Positions 40,950 to 49,322 of a stretch of DNA of 64,000 bases are shown piece after piece. The notes below the pieces were generated by a model that ran no database searches, had not been told where the DNA came from, and saw nothing but the letters and a program-made list of their open reading frames with translations. The position numbers and the translations under genes were made by a program. The stretch covers positions 696,704 through 760,703 of the forward strand of contig NZ_LMID01000011.1 in assembly GCF_001428605.1 (NCBI RefSeq), read 5' to 3'. The stretch comes from Sphingomonas sp. Root720. GTDB taxonomy: Bacteria > Pseudomonadota > Alphaproteobacteria > Sphingomonadales > Sphingomonadaceae. The number at the start of each line of letters is the position of its first letter. Position 1 is the first letter of the stretch.

Positions 40950-42469
40950 GATAGCACCAGAGTTGTGCCGCGCGCGATTGTCAGCCGTAGCTCGAGACGG
41001 TCGCCATCCACATCCGACCGCATTTCGTCATTGGCGTCATGGACAATCGCGGGCATGCCGCCGACGAGCGCGTTGTCGAAGGCCAGGGTCGCATCGACGG
41101 GTCCTTCGATCGGTTGCAGCGTCAGGGCTAGCATCCGCCGCTCGGCGTCGTAGATGGCCCGCCGGACGTCGATGCCCGGCGACAGCGCGGCCAAGGCTGG
41201 CGCCGCGAAATGCGCGTCAGTCAAAGGGCCCTCGAACAGCTTGCGCAGGCCGCCCTTCACGTTGAGGCGGGCATAGCCGAGCAATACGTTGCCGGTATGC
41301 GGGTCCATCACCGACATCCGGCCCTCGGCATCGGTCGGCGCGTCGTGCCGTGGGTAATAATAGGCACCCTTTTCCCGGACCGGATTCAGGAAGCGATCAG
41401 CATAACCGAGCAGTCGGGCCAGAGCCTGGTCGTCGCCAACCTCCGATGCGGCGACGGCTGCCCAGCCATGGTCGCGTGCTGAAACCAGCGGCGACATATC
41501 GATCTTATACTGCACTGTCGGCGGAACCCATAGCGTATCATGCGGAGCCGCAATGCCCCAGCGCGCAATATGGTCGGGAAAGCGCTCCTCGACGAGCTCG
41601 GGCTTCCAGGCGTGCATCAGGGCCGCCAGCCAGAAATCGACCCAGGGCGCCTCGGGCGGCGTCACGACGACCCGCTCCTGTTCCATCACCATCATGTTAA
41701 AATGACCGTCTTCGGTCAGGATGCCGAAATCCTCCCACGCGCGCTCATAGCCCTGCATCACTTCATCGGCGCGGTCGGTGCCGTAGACGAGGTCATGCAT
41801 GCGGAAGCCCAGGATTGGCGGCTGGTTGCAGATCTGGAAGACGCAATTGGGTTCGCAGGCTATCCCCAGAAAGCCGCGCTCGACCATGCCCCAATAGAGA
41901 TGCTCGCTCAGCGAGCGCTCGTCATAGGGAAAGCGCAGGCTGCCATCGCCCCAGAACATGGCCTTCACCGCGAACGTCAGCGCTCCTTGACGGGCATAGC
42001 GATCGTCGCGGAAGATGTAGTGATACATCAGCGCCATCGACTGGATGTAGGCGCTGTACATGATGTTGTCGTTGCCCACCGGGTTCCACTGGGCGGGAAG
42101 CTCGCCCTGGGCCCGGTTGATCGGTCCGTTGCCGGTGCTGACATAGTGCCAATAGGACCAGACGTCGGGCGAGAGCATCTTCTCGATCAGCTGTTCGAAC
42201 GGCTGCTTGAACAGGCCGGGCGCGGCGGGCAGGCGGTGGACGTGCGCCAGCGCCAACGCATAGCTCATATAGGCGAGCTGGAAGCGCAGGCCGCCGAAGT
42301 CTTCCTGCATCGTGGTCGGTCCCATCATCCCCGACCAGTCGTCGGGAAGCTGCCCCGCAAGGTTGAGCATGCGGCGCAGACTGCCGAGCTGCAGGTCGTC
42401 GAGTTCCGGCAGCCTGTTCGCCCAGGCAAGGGCGTTGGGATCGGCTACGACGGGGGAGAGCGTGGACAC
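40943..42469 (-). CDS. Linalool dehydratase/isomerase-like protein 1 (no obvious signal peptide)
   Basis: 508 residues. Recognisable as the linalool dehydratase-isomerase (LDI) family by FGGLRFQLAYMSYALALAH (residues 58-76), NIMYSAYIQSMALMYHYIF, and ACEPNCVFQICNQPP, in which Cys205 and Cys214 are nine positions apart, as Cys171 and Cys180 of Castellaniella LDI. Those cysteines are catalytic in LDI. The protein is about 110 residues longer than LDI and carries an extra C-terminal beta domain. No signal peptide is seen, so it may be cytoplasmic. It is divergent from a TetR gene. The likely reaction is dehydration or isomerisation of a tertiary or allylic alcohol, possibly a terpenol. Confidence 0.8.
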   Translation of the reverse strand: MSTLSPVVADPNALAWANRLPELDDLQLGSLRRMLNLAGQLPDDWSGMMGPTTMQEDFGGLRFQLAYMSYALALAHVHRLPAAPGLFKQPFEQLIEKMLSPDVWSYWHYVSTGNGPINRAQGELPAQWNPVGNDNIMYSAYIQSMALMYHYIFRDDRYARQGALTFAVKAMFWGDGSLRFPYDERSLSEHLYWGMVERGFLGIACEPNCVFQICNQPPILGFRMHDLVYGTDRADEVMQGYERAWEDFGILTEDGHFNMMVMEQERVVVTPPEAPWVDFWLAALMHAWKPELVEERFPDHIARWGIAAPHDTLWVPPTVQYKIDMSPLVSARDHGWAAVAASEVGDDQALARLLGYADRFLNPVREKGAYYYPRHDAPTDAEGRMSVMDPHTGNVLLGYARLNVKGGLRKLFEGPLTDAHFAAPALAALSPGIDVRRAIYDAERRMLALTLQPIEGPVDATLAFDNALVGGMPAIVHDANDEMRSDVDGDRLELRLTIARGTTLVLSW

Positions 42470-42538
42470 GAATCTATCCTCTCACGAAGAAGGGCTGGAC
42501 GCACCCGCCGATCAATGGGAGTTTGCACTTCAAAATTA

Positions 42539-42574
42539 GACATATAATGTCATTATGGATTGATACATGTCAAT
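42539..42574. promoter_or_regulatory. Divergent ldi1/tetR operator region
   Basis: GACAT-ATA-ATGTC (42539-42551) and ATTGA-TACATG-TCAAT (42559-42574) are two inverted repeats in the 143-base gap between the LDI-like gene and its TetR. The element GTCATTATGGAT (42549-42560) recurs inverted as GTCAATATGGAC at 43427-43438 upstream of the alcohol dehydrogenase operon. This points to one repressor for both promoters. Confidence 0.55.
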
Positions 42575-42612
42575 CTGGAGTTCGGGCTTTCCAACCGGTG
42601 GGGCGACTTTCT

Positions 42613-43272
42613 ATGGATGACCGCATGACAAGGCGGCAGGAAATCGGCGCGGAGCGGCGCGAACGGACTCGGCAGAGGTTGCTGGCGGCCAGCGCCCGGG
42701 TGGTTGCCGAGCTCGGGGAGAAGAAGGCCAGTATCGACGACTTCATCCGCGCGGCCGGCGTCGCCCGGGGGACCTTCTACAATCATTATTCGACCCGCGA
42801 GCAACTGATCGACGATCTGTGGGCGTCGATCGGCCAGGCGCCATTTCACCAGATTCAGAAGGCCTGCGAGTCGCTCGACGATCCGGCGGCGCGGCTGGCC
42901 ACCGAGGCCCGGTTGGTGTTCGCGTCGGCGACGCAGAACGAAGCCTGGGGCTGGCTCGTCTATTCGATGTCGGCGGACAACGACACGGTGTCGGAGGATC
43001 TGCTGAGCTATCCCCGGCCCGATCTGGAGATCGGACGCAAGCAGGGCCGGTTCCAGTTCGACGACCTGTCGGCGGCGTGCGACCTCGTCGTCGGATCGGT
43101 GCGCTGGGGACTGCGCGCGGTGCTCGAGGAAGGGCGCCCGCTGCGCTGCGGCGACTCGCTCTGCGTTCTGCTGCTCAAGGCCCTGTCGATCGGCGATGCG
43201 GAAGCGCGGGAGATTGTCGCGCGGCCTTTGCCCGAACTGCCTGTCCTCTCGCCCGCGACCGACCCGGCCTGA
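42613..43272 (+). CDS. TetR family transcriptional regulator (LDI-locus)
   Basis: 219 residues from ATG 42613 (MDDRMTRRQEIGAERRERTR); an ATG at 42625 is an alternative and the open frame upstream to 42523 is operator DNA. The HTH is RTRQRLLAASARVVAELGEKKASI, then FIRAAGVARGTFYNHYSTREQL (landmarks, residues 15-65). The C-terminal domain is not assigned. It stands between the divergent LDI-like gene and the alcohol dehydrogenase-ligase-ALDH-LDI2 operon, the ideal place for the locus regulator. Repeats in both flanking gaps support it. Confidence 0.88.
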   Translation: MDDRMTRRQEIGAERRERTRQRLLAASARVVAELGEKKASIDDFIRAAGVARGTFYNHYSTREQLIDDLWASIGQAPFHQIQKACESLDDPAARLATEARLVFASATQNEAWGWLVYSMSADNDTVSEDLLSYPRPDLEIGRKQGRFQFDDLSAACDLVVGSVRWGLRAVLEEGRPLRCGDSLCVLLLKALSIGDAEAREIVARPLPELPVLSPATDPA

Positions 43273-43426
43273 GCGCCCATTGCCGCCCTCGAGGGTGGTC
43301 GATCGATCCTGGTTTCGCCTTTTGGCCTGTGGCTCCGCTGCGGTCGCCTCTTCGCGTGCGTCCCGATGACCGGCATCGCGAGCGGCATCATCCCTGAGCA
43401 TTAGCAATCCAAATTAAACTTTAAAT

Positions 43427-43438
43427 GTCCATATTGAC
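43427..43438. promoter_or_regulatory. Operator half-site before the alcohol dehydrogenase operon
   Basis: GTCCATATTGAC (minus strand GTCAATATGGAC) matches GTCATTATGGAT in the ldi1/tetR gap at 10 of 12 positions. It lies in AT-rich promoter DNA about 106 nt before the alcohol dehydrogenase start at 43533. Confidence 0.45.
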
Positions 43439-43532
43439 GACTGAAGTATAACTGTTATCTTTAGGATCATAGTCGGGGAGAGCGATGGCACGAGCTGTGC
43501 CCGGCACCCGCGATCGCCTGGAGAGGATGGTA

Positions 43533-44639
43533 ATGACGAGCATCGCTGCGGCCGTGGTTCGGGAAAAGGGAGGGCCGTTCGGCATCGAGCGGATCGAGCT
43601 GGACGAGCCGCGCGACGACGAAGTGCTCATCCGGATCAGCGGTGTCGGCCTGTGTCACACCGACCTCGTGGTCAGGGACCAGTATTTCCCGACCCCTCTG
43701 CCGGCGATACTGGGTCATGAAGGATCCGGCGTGGTCGAGAAGATCGGCCGTTCGGTCACCAAGGTGGCGCCAGGCGATCATGTCGTCCTGACCGTCGCCA
43801 GCTGCGGAACCTGCGCCAATTGCCTTAGCGGCCGGGGCGGTTACTGCAATGATCTCTACGGTCGCAATTTCAGCGGGCGGCGGCCGGACGGCTCCACGCC
43901 CTGCCATGATGCGCACGGCCATGAGGTCAGCGCCTATTTCTTCGCGCAATCCTCCTTCGCCGATCATGCGCTCGCCTCCGAACGCAATGTGGTGAAGATC
44001 GCCAAGGACGTGCCGATCGAGCTGATGGGGCCGCTGGGATGCGGCCTGCAGACCGGCGCAGGCGCGGTGATCAATGCCCTCAAGCCGGAGGCCGGCACCA
44101 GCATCGCCATCTTCGGCGCCGGGTCGGTCGGGCTGGCCGCGGTCATGGCGGCGCGGGTGGTCGGGTGCACGCGGATCATCGCGGTGGACCTCAATGCCGA
44201 ACGCCTGGCGCTGGCCCGGTCGCTGGGGGCGACCGACGTGATCGACGCAGGCGCCGGATCGGTGGTCGATGCGATCCGCGAACTGACCGGTGACGGCGTC
44301 CAATACTCGCTCGAATGCACGGGCTTGCCCGCGGTCGCGCGCCAGGCGGTCGATGCGCTGCGCCTGACCGGTACCTGCGGCATCATCGGCGTTTCCCCGC
44401 TGGGGACCGAACTCACGCTCGACATGAACGGCATCCTGTTCGGCCGGTCGGTGCGCGGCATCATCGAGGGCGACAGCGTTCCCGACATCTTCATTCCCCA
44501 GCTGATCGAACTGTGGCGGCAGGACCGCTTCCCGTTCGACAGGCTCGTCCAATATTATCCGCTCAGCCGGATCGAGGAGGCGGCCGCCGCATCGGAGCGC
44601 GGCGACGTGCTGAAGGCGATCCTCGTGCCGGGGCAGTAA
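43533..44639 (+). CDS. Zinc-dependent alcohol dehydrogenase (MDR; aryl/terpene alcohol type, GeoA-like)
   Basis: 368 residues from ATG 43533, six bases after GGAGAGG; an in-frame ATG at 43485, also with a good GGGGAGA, would add 16 residues not typical of the family. Catalytic zinc ligands are Cys41 (GLCHTD), His62 (GHEGSG) and a Cys in PLGCGLQTG. The structural zinc has Cys91, 94, 97 and 105 (CGTCANCLSGRGGYC). The NAD motif is GAGSVG. Length and spacing match benzyl-alcohol and geraniol dehydrogenases (GeoA, 373 residues). It heads an operon with ligase, ALDH and LDI2, so oxidation of an allylic alcohol from the LDI step is likely. Confidence 0.9.
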   Translation: MTSIAAAVVREKGGPFGIERIELDEPRDDEVLIRISGVGLCHTDLVVRDQYFPTPLPAILGHEGSGVVEKIGRSVTKVAPGDHVVLTVASCGTCANCLSGRGGYCNDLYGRNFSGRRPDGSTPCHDAHGHEVSAYFFAQSSFADHALASERNVVKIAKDVPIELMGPLGCGLQTGAGAVINALKPEAGTSIAIFGAGSVGLAAVMAARVVGCTRIIAVDLNAERLALARSLGATDVIDAGAGSVVDAIRELTGDGVQYSLECTGLPAVARQAVDALRLTGTCGIIGVSPLGTELTLDMNGILFGRSVRGIIEGDSVPDIFIPQLIELWRQDRFPFDRLVQYYPLSRIEEAAAASERGDVLKAILVPGQ

Positions 44640-44643
44640 GCCG

Positions 44644-46179
44644 ATGCGCGCAGCGATGTCCGGCCTCGCGCGGCATGGCGCGGATCGCTTCGGCGATCGG
44701 ATCGCCGTGTCGGTGCTGGGGAGCGGGGAGGAGATCAGCTTCCGCGAGATCGACGATCTCGCCGGTCGCTATGCCGGCGGTCTCGCGGCCCTGGGGATCG
44801 GGCGGGGCGACCGCGTGATCATCCACCTGGCCAACGGGATCGGCTGGATCGTCGCCTATCACGCGCTCGCGCGGCTGGGCGCGATCGTGGTGCCCGCCAA
44901 TATCCTGCTGTCTCCCGCCGAAGTGGCGTTCATCGCCACCGATTCCGAAGCATCGCTGATCATCCTCGGCGCGGAGCGGAAGGTCGATATCTCGCAAGCG
45001 CTGGTCGATCTGGTCGGCCGCGACCTAGCGGCGATCGTCCATGCCGACAGCAGCCGCGCCGGGATGCCGCCGGCGATGCTGGGGCATGATTACCGCGCCC
45101 CCGTGTCGGTGGAACCGGAAGACGTCTTCACCATCGGCTACACCTCGGGAACGACGGGGCGGCCGAAGGGCGCGACCCAGACGCATGAAGCGGTCTTCCT
45201 CAGCACCGCGATGACCGCGACCGTCCATGTCCGGTCGGCCGAGGACCGCGTCCTGACGGCGCTGCCTTTTCCCCATGTCTACGGCAATGTCGTGATGAAC
45301 GCGGCCTTCCTCGCGGGGCTCAGGCTCTATGTCCTTCCGCGGTTCGAAGCCGGGGCCGCGCTCGCCGCGATCGAAGGGCAGGGCATCACCCTCTTCGAGG
45401 GCGTGCCGACCATGTATTACCAGATGCTCTCGCATCCGGCCTTTTCGGCGACCGATTTCGGGGCGCTCAGCCGCTGCACGGTGGGCGGTCAGACCATTCC
45501 CGTCTCGGTCATCGAGGAAGTCTCGGCGAAGATGGGATGCCCGGTGCTGGAGCTCTGGGGGATGACCGAGGTCGCCGGCCCGGCCACGACCCATTCCCCC
45601 TATTGGCCGTCGCGGCCTGGCACCATCGGTCTCCCCTTTCCGGGTTTCGAGGTCCGCATCGCCGACCTCGACGATGCCGAGCGGACGGTGGCGGCGGGCG
45701 AAGCCGGCGAGCTGTGCGTGCGGGGGCCGCTGGTGACCCGAGGCTATTGGCGGAATGCCGACGCGACCCAGGCGGCCATCGACGCGGACGGCTGGCTGGC
45801 GACGGGCGACGTCGCGGTGCGGGAGCCCGACGGCTATCTGCGGATCGTCGACCGCCGCAAGGATCTCATCATCACGGCCGGCTACAACGTCTATCCGGCC
45901 GAACTCGAACAGGTCATCGCGATGCACCCCGCGATCGCCATGGTCGCCGTCGCGGCGATCCCCGATCGGGAAAAGGGCGAGCTTGCGAAGGCCTTCGTGG
46001 TGCTTCGGCCCGGCATGGCCTGTGACGCGGACGAACTGGCGGCCCACTGCCGCCGGCACCTGGCCGCCTACAAGCAGCCGCGCGCCTTCGCCTTCGTCGA
46101 CGAACTGCCCCGCACCAGCACCGGCAAGATCCTGCGGCGCGCCTTGCGCCCGGAGCCGGCGATCACCGAACCGCTATGA
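44644..46179 (+). CDS. Acyl-CoA ligase (AMP-forming; FadD/long-chain type)
   Basis: 511 residues of the ANL superfamily. Motifs are YTSGTTGRPKGATQTH, LWGMTEV, GWLATGDVA, DRRKDLIITAGYNVYP and SGKILRR. It is close to fatty acid and terpenoid acyl-CoA ligases rather than acetyl-CoA synthetases. It starts 4 nt after the alcohol dehydrogenase stop and is followed by the ALDH gene. In the assumed pathway it would activate the acid from the aldehyde for beta-oxidation, the step needed after geranate-type acid formation. Substrate is inference. Confidence 0.9.
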   Translation: MRAAMSGLARHGADRFGDRIAVSVLGSGEEISFREIDDLAGRYAGGLAALGIGRGDRVIIHLANGIGWIVAYHALARLGAIVVPANILLSPAEVAFIATDSEASLIILGAERKVDISQALVDLVGRDLAAIVHADSSRAGMPPAMLGHDYRAPVSVEPEDVFTIGYTSGTTGRPKGATQTHEAVFLSTAMTATVHVRSAEDRVLTALPFPHVYGNVVMNAAFLAGLRLYVLPRFEAGAALAAIEGQGITLFEGVPTMYYQMLSHPAFSATDFGALSRCTVGGQTIPVSVIEEVSAKMGCPVLELWGMTEVAGPATTHSPYWPSRPGTIGLPFPGFEVRIADLDDAERTVAAGEAGELCVRGPLVTRGYWRNADATQAAIDADGWLATGDVAVREPDGYLRIVDRRKDLIITAGYNVYPAELEQVIAMHPAIAMVAVAAIPDREKGELAKAFVVLRPGMACDADELAAHCRRHLAAYKQPRAFAFVDELPRTSTGKILRRALRPEPAITEPL

Positions 46180-46190
46180 AGGACCCACGG

Positions 46191-47627
46191 ATGAGCATTG
46201 ATTTCTTCTCCGGCTACCAGATGACGATCGACGGCCGTGCGGCGGATTCCGACCGGCGGATCGAAGCGATCAATCCTGCGACCGAGGAGGTCATCGCCTC
46301 GGTCCCCGATGCGAGCCGCGGCCAGCTCGACGCCGCCGTGGCTGCGGCGAAGGCTAGTTTCCCGGCATGGAGCGCCCGTCCGCTGGCCGAGCGCCAGGCG
46401 CTCGTGGCCAGGATCGGCGATGCGATCGAGGCCAATGCGGAGTCGTTCATGCGCCTCCTGACGATGGAACAGGGCAAGGCGCGCGCCGGTGCCGAATGGG
46501 AAATCGGCGGTTCGGTCGCCTGGTGCCGCGAGATCGCCAAGCAGGAGCTTCCGGTCCATGTCGCCGAGAACAGCGGGGGGCGGTCCGTCGAGACGCGGCG
46601 GGTGCCGCTTGGCGTGATCGGCGCAATCACACCCTGGAATTTCCCGGTGCTGCTGGCGATCTGGAAGATCGCCCCCGCGCTGGTCGCCGGCAACACGATG
46701 GTGGTGAAGCCGTCCCCGTTCACGCCGTTGTGCACATTGAAGCTGGGTGAAGTCCTCCGTGGCATCCTGCCGGACGGGGTGCTCAACATCGTCTCGGGCG
46801 GCAACGATCTCGGCGCCTGGCTGACGCAGCACCCCGATGTCCGCAAGATCAGCTTCACCGGTTCGACCGCGACCGGCCGGAAGATCATGGAATCCGCATC
46901 GGGCAATCTCAAGCGGATCACCCTTGAGCTCGGCGGTAACGATCCGGCGATCGTCATGCCCGACGTCGATGTCGAAGATACGGCGAAGAAGCTGTTCTGG
47001 GCAGCCTTCCAGAACAGTGCGCAGTTCTGCGTCGCGGCCAAGCGCCTCTACATCCATGAGGACATCTACGCCGACCTGTCGGCCGCCCTTGTCGACTATG
47101 CCGCCACGGTGAAGGTCGGCGACGGGCTGCAGCAGGGCACCGATCTGGGCCCGATCCAGAACCGCATGCAATTCGACAAGCTCAAAGCGCTGCTAAAGGG
47201 CGCTCGCGAGCAGGGTCTGCAATTCCTGGCCGGTGGGGACGTCGCCGAGGACCAGGCGGGTTTCTTCGTTCCAATCACCATCATCGACAACCCGCCTGAG
47301 GACAGTGACGTGGTGGTCGAGGAAGCCTTTGGTCCGGTGCTGCCGCTCCTGAAGTTCCGTGACCTCGACGATGTGATCGCCCGCGCCAACGATACCGAAT
47401 ATGGTCTTGCCGCGTCTGTCTGGTCGCGTGACGTCGAGGCGGCACGCGGGATCGCCGAACGCATCGAGGCAGGCACAGTCTGGATCAACGAGATCCACAG
47501 CTTCTCGCCGCATGTCGCCTTCGGCGGTCACAAGCAGTCCGGCATCGGGATCGAAAACTCGCTGGAAGGCCTTGCCGAATATACCAACGCTCAGACGCTG
47601 GTGATCAATCGCGGCAAGGCCGCATAG
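46191..47627 (+). CDS. Aldehyde dehydrogenase (GeoB-like position)
   Basis: 478 residues from ATG 46191 (MSIDFFSGYQMTIDG), with AAGGAC seven bases upstream; an ATG at 46176 that overlaps the ligase stop (ATGA) is also in frame. Complete ALDH motifs: PWNFPVLLAIWKIAPAL, FTGSTATGRK, ELGGNDPA with Glu, Cys280 in NSAQFCVAA, EEAFGPVLP and FGGHKQSG. It is a close paralogue of the partial gene at 1-486. In the operon it converts the aldehyde from the alcohol dehydrogenase to an acid. LDI2 follows after 2 nt. Confidence 0.92.
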   Translation: MSIDFFSGYQMTIDGRAADSDRRIEAINPATEEVIASVPDASRGQLDAAVAAAKASFPAWSARPLAERQALVARIGDAIEANAESFMRLLTMEQGKARAGAEWEIGGSVAWCREIAKQELPVHVAENSGGRSVETRRVPLGVIGAITPWNFPVLLAIWKIAPALVAGNTMVVKPSPFTPLCTLKLGEVLRGILPDGVLNIVSGGNDLGAWLTQHPDVRKISFTGSTATGRKIMESASGNLKRITLELGGNDPAIVMPDVDVEDTAKKLFWAAFQNSAQFCVAAKRLYIHEDIYADLSAALVDYAATVKVGDGLQQGTDLGPIQNRMQFDKLKALLKGAREQGLQFLAGGDVAEDQAGFFVPITIIDNPPEDSDVVVEEAFGPVLPLLKFRDLDDVIARANDTEYGLAASVWSRDVEAARGIAERIEAGTVWINEIHSFSPHVAFGGHKQSGIGIENSLEGLAEYTNAQTLVINRGKAA

Positions 47628-47629
47628 TC

Positions 47630-49294
47630 ATGATGGCCGGCCTGTTTCCCCCATTGTCCCGCCGGGCCGCGTTGCGGTCGATCGGAAGGGCTGCCCTGTG
47701 CGCGGGGGTGATCGGCACCGGCGCGGGTTCGTCTTCCGCCGGCGCGCGCCAATTGCCGGTGCTGGACGAGAAGCAGCGCGGCCAGTTGGCGTTCATCGAT
47801 CACCTGTCCCGGCAACTGCCGAGCGACTGGGCGCATATGGGATCGGCTGAGCCGGGGCAGGGCGGGTTCGATGCCTATCGCTACCAGCTGGCGATGATGA
47901 GCTATGCGCTGTCGCTGGCCCATTATCATCACACGCCGGCCTGGCCCGAACATCATCAGGCGGTCAGCCGCCGTCTGCTCGACAAGATGATGCAGTTCGA
48001 CGTGTGGGGTTTCTGGGAACTGACGAGCCGGGGCGTGAAGGCGCTCGAGCCCGATCTGGTGACCTTGCGCGAGAGCCAGCTCGATCCCGTCAAGCTGCAG
48101 AACATCATGTATAGCGGCCACCTGTTCCAGATGGTCACGACGCATCACATGCTGTTCGACGATCATAGTTTCGAGAAGCCCGGGTCGATCCTGTTCGATT
48201 ATCGGCCCGTAGCGCGCGGCATGGGGCCGCAGCGGTTCGAATATGACGTTCACAGCCTGGCGCAGGTGCTGATCGATCAATTCCGGATCAACCAGTGGCG
48301 CGGCATCGAATGCGAGCCCAACGCGATCTTTCCCGAATGCAACCAGCATCCGCTGCTGGGCTTCAAGCTCTACGACCGGCGTTACGGGAGCGAGCATTTC
48401 CCGTTCATCTCCACCCGCTTCCGCGAGCAATATGATCAACTCGGCTATCTCGACCGGAAGAGCGGATCGGTGATGGCCTTCTTCCTGGTCAAGCAGGAGA
48501 AGGTGGTGCGTGCCGACAGCGCCTGGTCGGATGGCTGGACGGGCACCTTCCTGCACGGCTGGGACCGCGCCGAACCGGAAAGCTGTTTCCCTCTCCAGCG
48601 CGATCGCTTCCTCGTGCGCTTGCCCGACGGGACCGCCACGGTCCGGGCGCACGATCAGGATCATGATTATAGCCATGGCCATGGTTTCATGGCGGCGCTG
48701 GCGGCAGAGGTCGGCGATCTCGACAGCCGGGATGCGCTGCTCGCCTATGCCGATGCCTATTGGAACCCGACCTGGGACGGGCCCGCCCTGCGCTATCCGC
48801 GCGAAGATCGCTATCGGCTGTCCGACGACGGCGCCAATGTCTGGCGCCGCGTGCAGCCGATGACTGGCAACGGCCTGATCGCGCTGGCGCGCATGGGCGG
48901 GCGCGACCGGCTCTACACGATGTTCGCGCAGCCGATCGACAAGACCCACTTTGCGCGTCCGCGCCTGGCTGGGGTCGACTATCCGACGGTCCAGGTCGCG
49001 GCGGCCGGATATGAGGGCGGTGCGCTCAGGATCGAGCTTCGCCGCGCGCGGGACGCCGTGGCGGCGGACATGTCCACGAGCTTCAGGATCGAGAATGTCG
49101 ATCCGCGTAAGGAAGGCTTCGTGCTTCGCGACGGCAAGCCTTTCCTGACCTTCGCCGATGGTCGGGTCCGCATGCTGCCAGGCGGCGGCGAAGCCCGGAT
49201 CGATCCGGCGGGCGCCATCGTCATTTCGACGCCCATCGGCCGGGACGGCGTGTCGTTCCGGTTGACGGAAAAGGGAGCAAACGAACCGGCGTGA
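47630..49294 (+). CDS. Linalool dehydratase/isomerase-like protein 2 (Tat-exported)
   Basis: 554 residues. The N-terminus LSRRAALRSIGRAALCAGVI holds a twin-arginine motif (Arg11-Arg12) and hydrophobic stretch, so it is probably exported folded to the periplasm, as LDI itself is periplasmic. LDI-family landmarks: FDAYRYQLAMMSYALSLAH (80-98), NIMYSGHLFQMVTTHH, and ECEPNAIFPECNQHPLLGF with Cys228 and Cys237 nine apart. It is about 25 percent like LDI1 by eye, mostly at these motifs. It ends the operon of alcohol dehydrogenase, ligase and ALDH and is followed by TonB receptor 4. Alternative starts at 47633 exist. Confidence 0.8.
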   Translation: MMAGLFPPLSRRAALRSIGRAALCAGVIGTGAGSSSAGARQLPVLDEKQRGQLAFIDHLSRQLPSDWAHMGSAEPGQGGFDAYRYQLAMMSYALSLAHYHHTPAWPEHHQAVSRRLLDKMMQFDVWGFWELTSRGVKALEPDLVTLRESQLDPVKLQNIMYSGHLFQMVTTHHMLFDDHSFEKPGSILFDYRPVARGMGPQRFEYDVHSLAQVLIDQFRINQWRGIECEPNAIFPECNQHPLLGFKLYDRRYGSEHFPFISTRFREQYDQLGYLDRKSGSVMAFFLVKQEKVVRADSAWSDGWTGTFLHGWDRAEPESCFPLQRDRFLVRLPDGTATVRAHDQDHDYSHGHGFMAALAAEVGDLDSRDALLAYADAYWNPTWDGPALRYPREDRYRLSDDGANVWRRVQPMTGNGLIALARMGGRDRLYTMFAQPIDKTHFARPRLAGVDYPTVQVAAAGYEGGALRIELRRARDAVAADMSTSFRIENVDPRKEGFVLRDGKPFLTFADGRVRMLPGGGEARIDPAGAIVISTPIGRDGVSFRLTEKGANEPA

Positions 49295-49322
49295 TGGTCC
49301 GGTCGCACTAAGGGGAGAGGTC

